Source: CAWIJJ01 sp963836405 (GTDB lineage: Bacteria; Acidobacteriota; Terriglobia; Bryobacterales; Bryobacteraceae). Taken from it: DNA of 64,000 nt. Numbering within the stretch: position 1 is the first letter of the stretch; each line of letters begins with the position of its first letter. A model generated the notes under the pieces. It ran no database searches. It was not told the DNA's origin and worked only from the letters and a program-made list of their open reading frames with translations. The position numbers and the translations under genes were made by a program. The stretch is taken from positions 334,366-398,365 of the forward strand of contig CAWIJL010000010.1 in assembly GCA_963836405.1 (NCBI GenBank), in the 5' to 3' direction. Below, in pieces: positions 52,351 through 61,369 of this stretch.

Positions 52351-53392
52351 CTTTTCATGCCGTGCATCGATCCGATGGGCCCGCCAGCCAGTCGCCGGTG
52401 CGCGTGGCCGATGCGCAGGGGCGCGAGATCGAATGGGCCAATCGGTTTCTGGATGCGCAGTGTGTGCGCGGCTTACAGCCGCTCTCGCTGCGCTCCTACG
52501 CCTACGCCTTGCTGCACTTTGTCCGCTGGTGGTCCCGGCAACCGGGCGTGGACGTGCACCACTTCGCCGCCCGGCAATTCACCGAATCCACGCTGGTGGA
52601 TTATGTGCGAGACCAACTGAACCAGCAGCCCAAGCCCACGCCGGAATGCGTCAACCAGCATTCCATGATGCTGCGGCGTCTGTTCCGCTTCCACTTCCAG
52701 CAAGACATGCCGCATGCTCCTTACCAGTTGCAGCGCGCCTATTGGCGAGATGCGCCCATGGGGTATGGCCGCGGACGCTGGGCGGTAGCCGCCGATCTGA
52801 AGGTGAGAGTGCCGCCGCGGGTGATTGTGCCTTTGTCGGCGGAGCAAGTGGCGCGCTTCTGGGCCAGCTTCCGCACCGCCCGCGATATCGCCATCGTAGC
52901 CCTGATGCTTCTGGATGGTTGCGTTCGTGCGAGGTGATCGGCCTGGAACTGGAAGATCTGCTCTTCAGCGAAGCGCAGATCCGCGTCCCTGGCAAAGGCA
53001 GGCGTGCGCCTGATGCCGGTGCCGCCGGAAACCATCCGGATCCTGCAGTGCTATCTGCGCAGCGAGCGGCCTCTCACCAACGTCGCGCAAGTGTTTGTTT
53101 CCCTGAAAGGCCGCGCCCGTGGTCAGGCTATGACGCCCGCCGGGTTGCGTTCGCTGTTCCGTCATCACCGCGGCGCCACCGCTGTGCCCCAGGCCAATCC
53201 GCACCGATTCGCCATACATTTGCCGCCGATATGCTTCGCGACGGCGTGAGTCTGCCGGCCCTGCAGCGGCTGATGGGCCATGCGCATATCCAGACCACAT
53301 TGCTCTACATCCAACTGACGCCGCAAGACGTCTTCGCCGAATACGCTCGCGCCGTGGCGCAACGCACTGCCACGGCGCCGCCTTTGCCATGA
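52347..53392 (+). pseudogene. Tyrosine recombinase 1 of the cassette, three frameshifts
   Basis: ATG 52347 overlaps the primase stop (ATGA). Core-binding region: QPLSLRSYAYALLHFVRWW. Catalytic pieces appear in successive frames: LRSCEVIGLELEDL (Arg I), VPGKGRR (Lys), HRF-HTFAADML (HxxR) and LMGHAHIQTTLLYIQL (His and Tyr). The frame breaks at about 52919, 53005 and 53209 and each is explained by one base. So all catalytic residues are encoded but not in one frame. It ends at a TGA that overlaps the next recombinase start. Confidence 0.7.
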
Positions 53393-54520
53393 AACGCGGC
53401 GCATCTCCGCTGGAACAGGCCTTACAGACACGTGTCGGGTTGCTGGCGACCACGCTCCGACCCTCCACCGTGAGTCAGTATCGCTACACCGTGCGGCTGT
53501 TTCTGAGCTTTTTTGACCGAGAAGTTTCCCGCCGTGCGCCGCGCCTCCGAACTGCGTCGCGATCCGCATTTGCTGAGCTGGCTGGAATATCTCTGGATGC
53601 GGCAAGGACGTGGCCCTGCCCAGCGCCTCTGCGCCTCTTCGCGCGGCGCCCACCTGATCCGTTTGCGCAGGCTGTTCGAGTTGCTGGCCGATCATCCGCA
53701 GCCGCCACATCCCGGTCTGCTGCTCAGCCAGGACATTCCCCGTCCCGATCAGCTTTTACCCAGGCCGCTCACCCCCGCCGACGATCTCCGCCTCCAAGCC
53801 GAACTGCGGCGCCGCAACGATCTCTGCGCGAACGCTCTGCTGCTGACCCGGCTGACAGGTATGCGCATCGGTGAAACCGTCGACCTGGCGGCGGATTGCC
53901 TGCGGCATGTCGGTGGCGATCAGTGGAGCCTGCATGTACCGCTGGGCAAGTTGCACAGCGAACGCTGGACACCCGTCGATCCGGAAGGGCGCACCATCAT
54001 TGCCCGGGTGCGGTTTCTGCGCACACTGCCGCCGGCGGCGCCTCCGGAATTCCTGCTGTCCCGGCCCAAGGGTCGCGGTGCACTGGCGCAGCAGCTTCGC
54101 GCCGCCTTGTCGCAAGCGACTGCCGCGGCCGGCATTGCGGCGCACGTCGTGCCGCACCAGATGCGTCATACCTGTGCCACTTCCATGCTGCGGGCCGGTG
54201 TCAGTTTGCCGGCCTTGATGAAGTTACTGGGGCACCGCACCGCCAACATGACCTTGCGCTACGTCGAAATCACGCAGCAGGATTTACAGCGCGAGTTCCA
54301 TCTGGCCAGGCAGAAATCCCGCCACCTCACCCCCTTTTTGCCCGCAATGGTCACTGCCGATCCGATTCTCGCCGATGTCAGTTCCGTGGAAAACCGATTA
54401 TCCGCAGCCATCCGGACATTGGATCTCTTCCGTCAGAACTCTCCGCTTGCGCCCCAGGACAAATCTCTCCTCTTACTGCTGCGCCGCCTTGTCCCTGGAG
54501 AAGGCCCGACCGAAAAATAG
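53389..54520 (+). pseudogene. Tyrosine recombinase 2 of the cassette, one frameshift in a T6 run
   Basis: Starts ATG 53389 inside ATGA. The N-terminal core-binding segment STVSQYRYTVRLFLSF ends at a run of six T (53509-53514); the rest, from EKFPAVRRASELRRDPHLL, is one base out. Downstream the catalytic domain is uninterrupted: TGMRIGETVDL (Arg), PHQMRHTCATSML (HxxR) and LLGHRTANMTLRYVEI (His, Tyr). One T too many in the homopolymer would explain the break, by slippage or sequence error. About 375 residues when joined. It is the last of the four overlapping genes. Confidence 0.75.
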
Positions 54521-54740
54521 GCGCAGATTGGCCGGATAAGTGACCACTTGCAGAACTCAATTCAAACCGGGTAAATCTTTTTCGTGGGCCTCTTCTTCCG
54601 GCTGAGTTTTGGAGCCCTACGTGCCTACAGGTAGGGCGTTACCATCGAATTCGCTCACACATATTGTGTACCTCGTCGTTTTTCGGGCACACGCTTCCCA
54701 CGTGGACCTGAAGCGATATTTCAAATTTCCGTGGTGGTAT
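54521..54740. other. Region between the recombinase cassette and the transposase remnant
   Basis: No gene seen. A 7-bp perfect stem GCCCTAC (54614-54620)/GTAGGGC (54631-54637) around a 10-nt loop is present and could be a terminator for the cassette or its right boundary. No direct repeat matching the left edge (50856-50990) was found by eye. Confidence 0.4.
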
Positions 54741-55986
54741 TCATACCCTCCTCACAACCATTCGGAGTAGCTGATCTGCCGTCAATGCCAGGATTCCGAA
54801 CATCAGGTGTGTCATCACTTTGGCTGCTCCCCGAACGCGAATATTCCGGCCGCCGAACTCATCCTTGAGCCGCGCGTTGACGCGCTCCACCATAGTGCGT
54901 TCCCGATAGCGGTCCTGCTGTGCCGGATTTAATTGCGCCGCACCCGCGGGCGAGAACGGTTCGGGTTGCCTCCGGCGGGGGTGCGGATCGATAATCGGCA
55001 CGTGCCCCAGGCTGCGGCTCTGCTGATGAATGTGATCCGCGTCGTAAGCCGAATCCATTAACTCATATAGATAGGTGACCCGTTGCGTGTTCATCGTGGC
55101 TAAGGGAATGGCTACTTGCGAATCATGCAAGGAGGCGGAGGACAGCACGGCGGAGATCGGGATCTGTCCATCCGCCACGTCGAGATGAAGTTTGTAGCCG
55201 CGCCAATGGTGTTCACTTCCCTGGCTGTTTTTCTTCGTGCCCCAGTCGCATTGGCGCGGCAATTCGTCCAACATGGCACTCAGCGACATGCTGCGCTGAC
55301 GTTCCAGACGGGTGCCGGCGGGGGCGAGTAGGGCCGCTTGCCGCCCGGGTAGCGGCGATGCGGGCCCGGCTTGGCACCGGGCTTCACCGGAGGCCGGCCG
55401 GCCAGAGCAGCGGCCTCTCGCGCCGCCTGGCGCGCGGCTCTTCGTTGCTCTTTGAGCTTGGCTTTGCGGTTCGCGTAGCGCGCCTTGCGGTGCGCGGGAG
55501 TTTCCGGAAAATGCTCACGCGCTTCAATGGCAGTCGAATCGCGCGCGATGTGCCCAATCAACCGGTCGTGCTGGGTTTGGTGAATGAGGGCTTCGTGTAC
55601 GAACTGCGGCAGTTCCATGCGGGCGAACTCGCCAAAGGCCGGGAAAAAGTGGCCTCGTGCGGTACCTGACGGGCGGACCTCCAGCCACAGATGCGCCGCA
55701 GGTGGTCGTCACGTTGCAAGTTCTCCAGCAACTGTCGGGTAGTCGTGAATCCGTAGACCACCTTGGCCACAAAGGCGCTGGCGATGGCCAAGCGATCCTT
55801 GGATGGCCGTCCGATCCAGCCGCGGCTGCCCGGCACGAATCGGGCCAGCGGGATCATCTCCAAAACGGCGACGAGTCTTTTGGCAGAGCCACTCAAGTCG
55901 CCCAGTTCTTCTTCCAAAGAGGGGAAGAGCTGGTTCTGTAAAACGTGAGCGAATTGCGTGATCTGCTGCCGCAGGTTAAGCTGCAT
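54741..55986 (-). pseudogene. DDE transposase (IS5/IS1182-like), two frameshifts
   Basis: On the minus strand from ATG 55986. The N-terminal domain (LLENLQRDDHLRRICGW) is followed by the catalytic region IARDSTAIEAREHF, LMDSAYDADHIHQQ and ERTMVERVNARLKDEFGG, which carry the expected Asp-Asp-Glu residues of a DDE_Tnp_1 fold. The frame changes near 55641 and near 55310, each from a single base, so the protein of about 410 residues is broken. Terminal inverted repeats were not found within about 50 bp on either side. The element is probably inactive. Confidence 0.65.
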
Positions 55987-56207
55987 GTGGGCCTCCGGGT
56001 TTTGCTGCTTTGTTGACAGCTACAGCTTAACTCCGTGGGGCCCTTTCAAAAAACAAAATCAGACCGTTTTGTTTCATTTCAACAATTTCATCGATTTTTG
56101 CAAGCGCCTCGTGTGAAAAGGGTTTTTTCATCTGCCCGGCGCGAGCCTGGAGCGCGATTCGCCGCGGGACAGCAAGCCGCCCGAGCGCTCTGTTATTCTG
56201 GCTCGTT

Positions 56208-58559
56208 ATGTTGGTCGAGCAGCAGATTGCCGAACGGCGGGAACGGGCAACGGCCGCGATCGCCAAGGTACTGGAGCGGCCAGGCGGAGAGCCGTATGGC
56301 GATTATCGCGTGAAGTCTGCCAGCGGGAAAACCTATCGTGTCGCGATGCGCGGGCCTGGTTTGTTCGAAAACTATTGCTCGTGCCCGGACTTCGCCGTCA
56401 ATACGCTGGGAACCTGCAAACATATCGAGGCCCTGCTTTTGCGTCTTGGCAAGCGCTACGGCAAGGTTCTCGAAAAGCGCAAGTTTGCGCGGACCCGCGC
56501 CTCCATCTCGCTGCAGTACGGCGAAACGATTGCCGTTCGATTGCGGCTTCCCGCCGATCCGTCGAGCGCTCTGTTGCAGTTGGCCGAGGAGCACTTCGAT
56601 GCAGCCGGCTTGCTGCGGCAGGAGCGCTTCCAGAACTTCCACATGGTCATCGAGGACTTCCGGAAAGCGGACCTTGATGCCGTGATCTACAGCGACGTGC
56701 TGGAGTATCTCGACCGGGAGAACGAGCTGGCGGCGGGTCTGGATGTGGAGCGCCGGCTTCTCGAGAAGCTGCGCCGCGGGCAGCATCCGCTAAACGGAAT
56801 TCTGAAGACGAAGCTTCTGCCCTACCAGGAACGGGGGGCCATCTTCGCCGCCTGCCGCGGGCGAGTGGTCCTGGCCGACGACATGGGCCTGGGAAAAACC
56901 GTGCAGGCTCTCGCCGCTACGGAAATGCTGCGGCGCGACCGGGGCATTCAGAGGGTATTGGTGGTGGCGCCCGCCTCGGTGAAGTACCAATGGAAGACGG
57001 AAATTGAAAAGTTCAGCGGACTTTCGGCACAGGTCATCGAGGGATTGCTGCCGCGGCGGCGCGAATTGTACGCCTCGCCGAAATTCTTCAATCTCTCCAG
57101 TTACGAACTGGTGTTGAAAGACGTGCGGTACATGCACGAACTCGCGCCGGATCTTATCATCCTGGACGAAGCCCAACGCATCCGCAACTGGACCACCGCC
57201 ACGGCGCGCACCATCAAACAATTGAAAAGCCGCTATGCCTTTGTGCTCACGGGAACGCCGCTGGAAAACAAGCTGGAAGAGCTGTTCTCCGTGGTGGAGT
57301 TCATCGATGGCCGCCGGCTTGGTCCCGCGTTCCGGTTCCTGCACGAGCATCGGACGGAGGACAAGAACGGCACATTGACCGGCTACCGCGGGCTTGACCG
57401 GATTCACGATCAACTGGCGCCGATCCTGTTGAGGCGCACCCGGCAGGAAGTTCTCAAGGATCTGCCCACACGCACCGACCAGATCCTCCACGTGGCCCTG
57501 ACTCCACAGCAGGCGGAGCCTTACTGGGAGCAGCATGACATTCTGGCCACCTTGATGCGCAAGTGGGAACGGCAGGGCTGGCTCTCGGAGATCGACCAGA
57601 AGCGGGTCCTGTGTTGTCTGCAGAACATGCGCATGCTCTGCAACTCCACCTTCCTTTTCGACAAGCAAACCAACCATTCGCCGAAGCTCGCCGAGTTTCG
57701 GGAGATCGTCCGTGAATTAGCGATCGAAGAGGGTCGCAAGGTGGTGGTCTTCAGCGAATACGAACGGATGACTCACCTGGCTGGCGAGGAACTGAAGAAG
57801 CTGGGGATCGGATTCGTATCCCTGCACGGCAGCGTGCCATCCCGGAATCGAGGCGCTCTCATGGAGAAATTCCGGGGCGATGCCGAGTGCCGCGTCTTCC
57901 TTTCGACGGATGCAGGCGGGGTTGGCCTGAATCTGCAGGCGGCCTCGGCGGTAATCAATTTTGAGCCGCCGTGGAATCCCGCCCGGCTGGAACAGAGGAT
58001 CGGGCGAGTCCACCGGCTGGGGCAGGCACATCCGGTCCACGTGGTGCACCTGCTGACCAAGGAAAGCATCGAAGAACGCGTATGGGAAACGCTCAAGCTG
58101 AAGAAATCGCTGTTCGCGGGGGTCTTCGACTCACCGACAGGGGAAGTGAGCTTCGCCGCGCTTGGACGAAAGAGCGTGCTGCAGGCGGTGAAGGAGATCT
58201 TCGCGGATCAACCGGGGCGGCCAAAACCGCTGATCGACCAAGCGCCGGCCAAGGCCATTCCCATACAGCAGGCGCCGGTTTCCCGGCCTGCAGGAGCGAC
58301 GGCGACGGCGGCAGGAGTGGCTCAATCCGAATTTGAACAAGCCGCCGGCGGGCTCATCGAAACCGGCGTGCGCTTCCTCGAGTCGCTGGCGGCGGTGGCG
58401 CAAAATGCTCCCGTTGAGGAAACCTTTGCGAATCTGGTGTCGCTCGATGCACGCACGAATCGTCCGGTCCTCTCGATTCCGCTACCCACATCGGTGGATC
58501 GGAACCGTCTGATTCGCGCGCTCTCGGCCGTATTGGGCGCGTTTGGGCGGCCGCCTTAA
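56208..58559 (+). CDS. SNF2-family helicase with SWIM zinc finger
   Basis: SWI2/SNF2 ATPase that remodels protein-DNA complexes. N-terminal SWIM-type zinc finger YCSCPDFAVNTLGTCKH at about residues 59-76; the ATPase core has LADDMGLGKTVQALAA (motif I), LIILDEAQRIRN (DEAQ-box, motif II), LTGTPLENKLEEL, and the C-terminal lobe with STDAGGVGLNLQAA and QRIGRVHRLGQ (motif VI). 783 residues, uninterrupted, the only intact large gene in this damaged zone. The C-terminal ~60 residues (LDARTNRPVLSIPLPTSVD) occur again in a duplicated block directly downstream. Similar SWIM-SNF2 proteins have unclear biological roles. Confidence 0.88.
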   Translation: MLVEQQIAERRERATAAIAKVLERPGGEPYGDYRVKSASGKTYRVAMRGPGLFENYCSCPDFAVNTLGTCKHIEALLLRLGKRYGKVLEKRKFARTRASISLQYGETIAVRLRLPADPSSALLQLAEEHFDAAGLLRQERFQNFHMVIEDFRKADLDAVIYSDVLEYLDRENELAAGLDVERRLLEKLRRGQHPLNGILKTKLLPYQERGAIFAACRGRVVLADDMGLGKTVQALAATEMLRRDRGIQRVLVVAPASVKYQWKTEIEKFSGLSAQVIEGLLPRRRELYASPKFFNLSSYELVLKDVRYMHELAPDLIILDEAQRIRNWTTATARTIKQLKSRYAFVLTGTPLENKLEELFSVVEFIDGRRLGPAFRFLHEHRTEDKNGTLTGYRGLDRIHDQLAPILLRRTRQEVLKDLPTRTDQILHVALTPQQAEPYWEQHDILATLMRKWERQGWLSEIDQKRVLCCLQNMRMLCNSTFLFDKQTNHSPKLAEFREIVRELAIEEGRKVVVFSEYERMTHLAGEELKKLGIGFVSLHGSVPSRNRGALMEKFRGDAECRVFLSTDAGGVGLNLQAASAVINFEPPWNPARLEQRIGRVHRLGQAHPVHVVHLLTKESIEERVWETLKLKKSLFAGVFDSPTGEVSFAALGRKSVLQAVKEIFADQPGRPKPLIDQAPAKAIPIQQAPVSRPAGATATAAGVAQSEFEQAAGGLIETGVRFLESLAAVAQNAPVEETFANLVSLDARTNRPVLSIPLPTSVDRNRLIRALSAVLGAFGRPP

Positions 58560-58579
58560 TCTACGTGGAGACGCGGCAG
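58380..58579 (+). repeat. Direct repeat copy 1: 3' end of the SNF2 gene
   Basis: The 3' 180 bp of the helicase plus the following CTACGTGGAGACGCGGCAGG are repeated about 390 bp downstream with roughly 90 to 95 percent identity by eye. This is the in-frame, functional copy. Confidence 0.8.
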
Positions 58580-58769
58580 GTCCGATCCGACCACACGTTG
58601 GGCTGGAGCACCCGCGATTTGCATCCGGCGTTGGCCGCTTCACCGACGTACCGCCGCGCGTGGGATTCGACGCGCTCTTCCCGGAAGCGGGAGGCCTGGT
58701 GGGCATGGCGGGCGGTCCGCCGCCGATGGACGGCGGGGCGCCGAGTTCCGGCACAATTTGCGGACCGTC

Positions 58770-58971
58770 GAGTCGCTGGGGGCGGTGGCGCAGATGCTCC
58801 GGAGGAAACCTTTGCGAATCTGGTGTCGCTCGATGCACGCAGGAATCGTCCGGTCCTTTCGATTCCGCTACCCACATCGGTGGATCAGAATCGTCTGATT
58901 CGAGCGCTCTCGGCCGTATTGGGCGCGTTTGGGCGGCCGGCTTAATCTACGTGGAGACGCGGCAGGTCCGA
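58770..58971 (+). repeat. Direct repeat copy 2: duplicated SNF2 3' end (non-coding remnant)
   Basis: Second copy, still readable as LDARRNRPVLSIPLPTSVD and ending LGAFGRPA, but lacking the rest of the gene. A further shared piece, GCGCCGAGTTCCGGCACAAT, occurs at about 58739 and again at about 59017, so the whole block has been tandemly duplicated and has since diverged. No start or promoter is apparent. Confidence 0.75.
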
Positions 58972-59044
58972 CGTTAGGTTGCGCTGGAACACCTGCTGCC
59001 GCGTTCGCGGCGCGCCGAGTTCCGGCACAATCCGCCGACCGGGC

Positions 59045-59184
59045 GAGTGGGGAGTCGAGAACATAGGTCGAGCAGGATCCGAGACGCGCAACTCGAGAAA
59101 GCGGTAGAAGTGGCGCTGGAAGAGTTGAAGAAGAATCCGCCGCCGGTTCTGCGACGCAACCGACCGGCGGCGGGGGCAAAGTAG
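59045..59184 (+). pseudogene. C-terminal fragment, possibly of an S41/tricorn-like peptidase
   Basis: One frame reads RDAQLEKAVEVALEELKK then NPPPVLRRNRPAAGAK up to a TAG at 59182-59184. This tail (D-x-QLEKAVE.. LEELKK.PP) recalls the end of tricorn-type S41 peptidases; the rest of the gene is missing. Short and remembered by eye, so the identity is tentative. Confidence 0.35.
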
Positions 59185-59289
59185 ACGCCACGTCTGCTCC
59201 CGTTAACAGGCGGCAGCCTTCGGCATGTTCATGCATTTCCAGACGCGCGATTCCACGCCAGCCGCGTTATGGCGGCACATCCGAAGTAA

Positions 59290-59362
59290 GAACCGTGTGC
59301 GGTAGCGCCGCAAGCACGGGTCTGTGCGGGGGGTGGCCGGTAACGGCCATCCCTACCGCGAC
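59290..59362 (+). ncRNA. 3' relic of a group II intron (domains V and VI)
   Basis: GAACCGTGTGCGG-TAGC-GCCGCAAGCACGGGTCT folds as a 34-nt domain V hairpin (about 59290-59322). It is followed by a GC-rich hairpin with a GGTAAC loop (GGTGGCCGGTAACGGCCATC) and a bulged A just before ACCGCGAC, as in domain VI and the intron 3' end near 59362. No complete reverse transcriptase is present upstream, so only the 3' end survives. The IS630 copy begins about 30 bp downstream. Confidence 0.65.
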
Positions 59363-59391
59363 GGTCCTTTGGGACTTCTACCACGGGCTGC

Positions 59392-60581
59392 TAGTCTCCT
59401 GTCCCAGAAATAAGTGAACTAAATCAGCCGGTGGTACGTCTAAGATGGTAGGAGTCTTGGATGCGCACTGGACGACCAAAGCAGCCGTTAATCCTGACCG
59501 ATGAAGAGCGTGTGCGACTTCAATCGTTAGCCCACCGTGCGCGGAGTCAAGCGCTGCTGGCGCGGAGGGCACGAGTGGTTCTGGCCTGTGGCGAGGGTCT
59601 GGATAATCACGCGGTGGCGAAGAAACTTCGGTGCTCGCTGGGCATGGTGGGCAAGTGGCGGAACCGATTCCTGAAGGCGCGTCTGGAAGGACTGTATGAT
59701 GAGCCGCGACCAGGTGCGCCGCGCAAGATCGGTGATGACCAGGTGGAGAAAGTCATCATACAAACGTTAGAAAGCACGCCGCGAGGGCAAACGCATTGGA
59801 GCACGCGAGGACTGGCGGAAGCCACCGGATTCAGCCGAATGACCATCAGTCGAATTTGGCGCGCCTTCGGATTGCAGCCGCACCGAACGGATACATTCAA
59901 GCTTTCGCCGGACCCGTTGCTGGTTGAAAAGGTACGCGACATCGCCGGCTTGTATATGAACCCGCCTGATCACGCGCTGGTACTCTGCGTCGATGAAAAG
60001 AGCCAGATTCAGGCGCTGGACCGAACCCAGCCGCTGCTGCCCATGCAGCCGGGTCAGTTGGAGCGCGGCACCCACGACTATAAACGCAACGGCACCACGT
60101 CCCTGTTTGCCGCGCTGGATTTGAAGACCAGCCGTGTCATCAGCCAGTTCCACCAGCGGCATCGTTCGGTGGAGTTCCGCAAGTTTCTGGATGTTATCGA
60201 GGCACAGGTTCCGGCAGATCTGGACGTTCATCTCATCCTCGATAACTACGGCACTCACAAGACAGCGACCATCCGGAATTGGCTGGCCAAGCGACCACGG
60301 TTCCATGTGCACTTCACGCCAACGTATGGCTCATGGCTGAATCTGGTAGAGCGATGGTTCGCCGAACTCACCAACAAACGAATTCGGCGCGGTGCATTCC
60401 GCAGTGTCAGGGAACTGAAATCGGCGATTCGCGAGTTTATTGATGTGCACAACGAAGATCCCAAGCCTTTCGTTTGGACCAGAACCGCTGATCAGATTTT
60501 GGACAGCATTGCTCGCTATGCTCGCCGTACACTCAAGGCTCACCCAGGACTTAATTCACGAACCACTGGGACAGGAGACTA
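59392..60581 (+). mobile_element. IS630-family insertion sequence, complete
   Basis: Perfect terminal inverted repeats GTCTCCTGTCCCAG (59394-59407) and CTGGGACAGGAGAC (60566-60579) bound a 1186-bp element flanked by TA on both sides (59392-59393, 60580-60581), the IS630/Tc1-mariner target duplication. It carries one intact transposase gene. A second copy, inverted, enters from the right end of the window at 63814. Confidence 0.9.
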
Positions 60582-60582
60582 G
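59461..60582 (+). CDS. IS630-family transposase
   Basis: 373 residues. An N-terminal helix-turn-helix (AVAKKLRCSLGMVGKWRNR) and second helix-turn-helix (FSRMTISRIWRAFGLQPHR) bind the ends. The DDE_3 catalytic core has LCVDEKSQIQALDRTQP (first Asp), LILDNYGTHKT (second Asp) and PTYGSWLNLVERWFAEL (final Glu). No frameshift. Its TAG stop is completed by the flanking TA target duplication (60580-60581) plus the following G, so the end of the protein depends on the insertion site. Active transposition is plausible. Confidence 0.92.
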   Translation: MRTGRPKQPLILTDEERVRLQSLAHRARSQALLARRARVVLACGEGLDNHAVAKKLRCSLGMVGKWRNRFLKARLEGLYDEPRPGAPRKIGDDQVEKVIIQTLESTPRGQTHWSTRGLAEATGFSRMTISRIWRAFGLQPHRTDTFKLSPDPLLVEKVRDIAGLYMNPPDHALVLCVDEKSQIQALDRTQPLLPMQPGQLERGTHDYKRNGTTSLFAALDLKTSRVISQFHQRHRSVEFRKFLDVIEAQVPADLDVHLILDNYGTHKTATIRNWLAKRPRFHVHFTPTYGSWLNLVERWFAELTNKRIRRGAFRSVRELKSAIREFIDVHNEDPKPFVWTRTADQILDSIARYARRTLKAHPGLNSRTTGTGD

Positions 60583-60908
60583 ATTAGTCTCTTTCCGCAC
60601 ACCATCCTCCGCGCGGAGATCGGCGGTTCGCAAAAGACCCCGCCTGCGCACGGTTCCAGATTCGGGCGGGTCGTGACGCAAACATGGCGTACGTCGCGGT
60701 GGCGGCCGGCGTTCGTGGCGGCGCTTGCGGAGATTGGCTTGGGCGCGGGACCACCCGGACGTCTTCGAGCACGGCCGCCTGCACACCGGCGCGCGAAAGC
60801 GGCCGCCGAAGGGAAACAGATATACCGCGACCCCGGGGATGCAAACGCGGGGGTGCAGGTAAGTGTCGTTTGGCGTTGTGATATTATTGCAGGACTTTGC
60901 GGGTATCG
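60583..60908. other. Flank between IS630 and the parvulin fragment
   Basis: Opens with GATTAGTCTC, so GAGACTA-GAT-TAGTCTC (60575-60591) is a small palindrome that repeats the IS tip. The rest has no supported gene, but it is repeated inverted at about 63530-63813 with few differences. Confidence 0.6.
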
Positions 60909-61362
60909 ATGTCTCGCGTGCTCTTCTGTCTGCTGGCCCTTGTCCTCTTTGCCCCCGGCCAGGAACGGACTTCCACCGCTATCCCGTTGCGGATCCTGGT
61001 GCTGAATTCAGCCGAGGAGTCGGCTCGCGTCCGGGCAGAACTCGAGAAAGGCGCAGATTTCGGGGTGCTCGCTCGCGAGAAATCCGTGGATGCTACATCG
61101 CTGGACGGCGGCCTGCTGGGCAGAGTCGAGCCCTCCACACTGCGCGAAGAGATCCGAACCGCCTTGCGAGGGCTCGCCCCCGGTCAGATTTCGCCGGTTT
61201 TCCGGATTCCATCCGGTTTCGCAATCGTCAAAGTGCTGGCGCCGGAGGAAGTCGCGGGAATCGCAGCGTCGCAGGGCGCGCGCCAGGCCGCCATTCGCGC
61301 CGAAGGCAGCATCCGGTTCGACGTGAACGTCTCCGGGTTCACGGAAGCGGCGGCGGCTCTAT
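60909..61362 (+). pseudogene. Parvulin-type peptidyl-prolyl isomerase, 5' fragment (left arm)
   Basis: From ATG 60909, a signal peptide (RVLFCLLALVLFAPGQE) precedes a PpiC/SurA-type domain: LRILVLNSAEESARV, KGADFGVLAREKSVDATSLD, GGLLGRV, and LAPGQISPVFRIPSGFAIVK. This would assist folding of exported proteins. At about 61360, after VSGFTEAAAA, the sequence changes abruptly into the antisense end of an oxidoreductase gene, so the C terminus is lost. A near-identical inverted copy is at 63045-63490. Confidence 0.65.
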
Positions 61363-61369
61363 CGAGCGC

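Larger units (their letters stand above)
58580..59290. other. Non-coding remnant zone after the SNF2 gene
   Basis: Apart from the duplicated 3' end (58770-58971) and the short peptide remnant at 59045-59184, no gene is supported. The region is composed of decayed pieces between the helicase and the intron/IS630 block. Confidence 0.5.

Noticed and set aside
54614..54637. Recombination attachment site of the cassette
   Set aside because: The 7-bp stem has no counterpart at the left edge, so a terminator hairpin is the simpler reading.
56027..56266. Small minus-strand reading containing MKKPFSHEALAKIDEIVEM
   Set aside because: It looks faintly protein-like but is short, overlaps the SNF2 start region and has no supporting signal.
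60583..60908. A coding gene in the flank between IS630 and parvulin
   Set aside because: Several open frames exist, but none has a start with ribosome site or a recognisable motif, and the copy in the other arm has indels in each.
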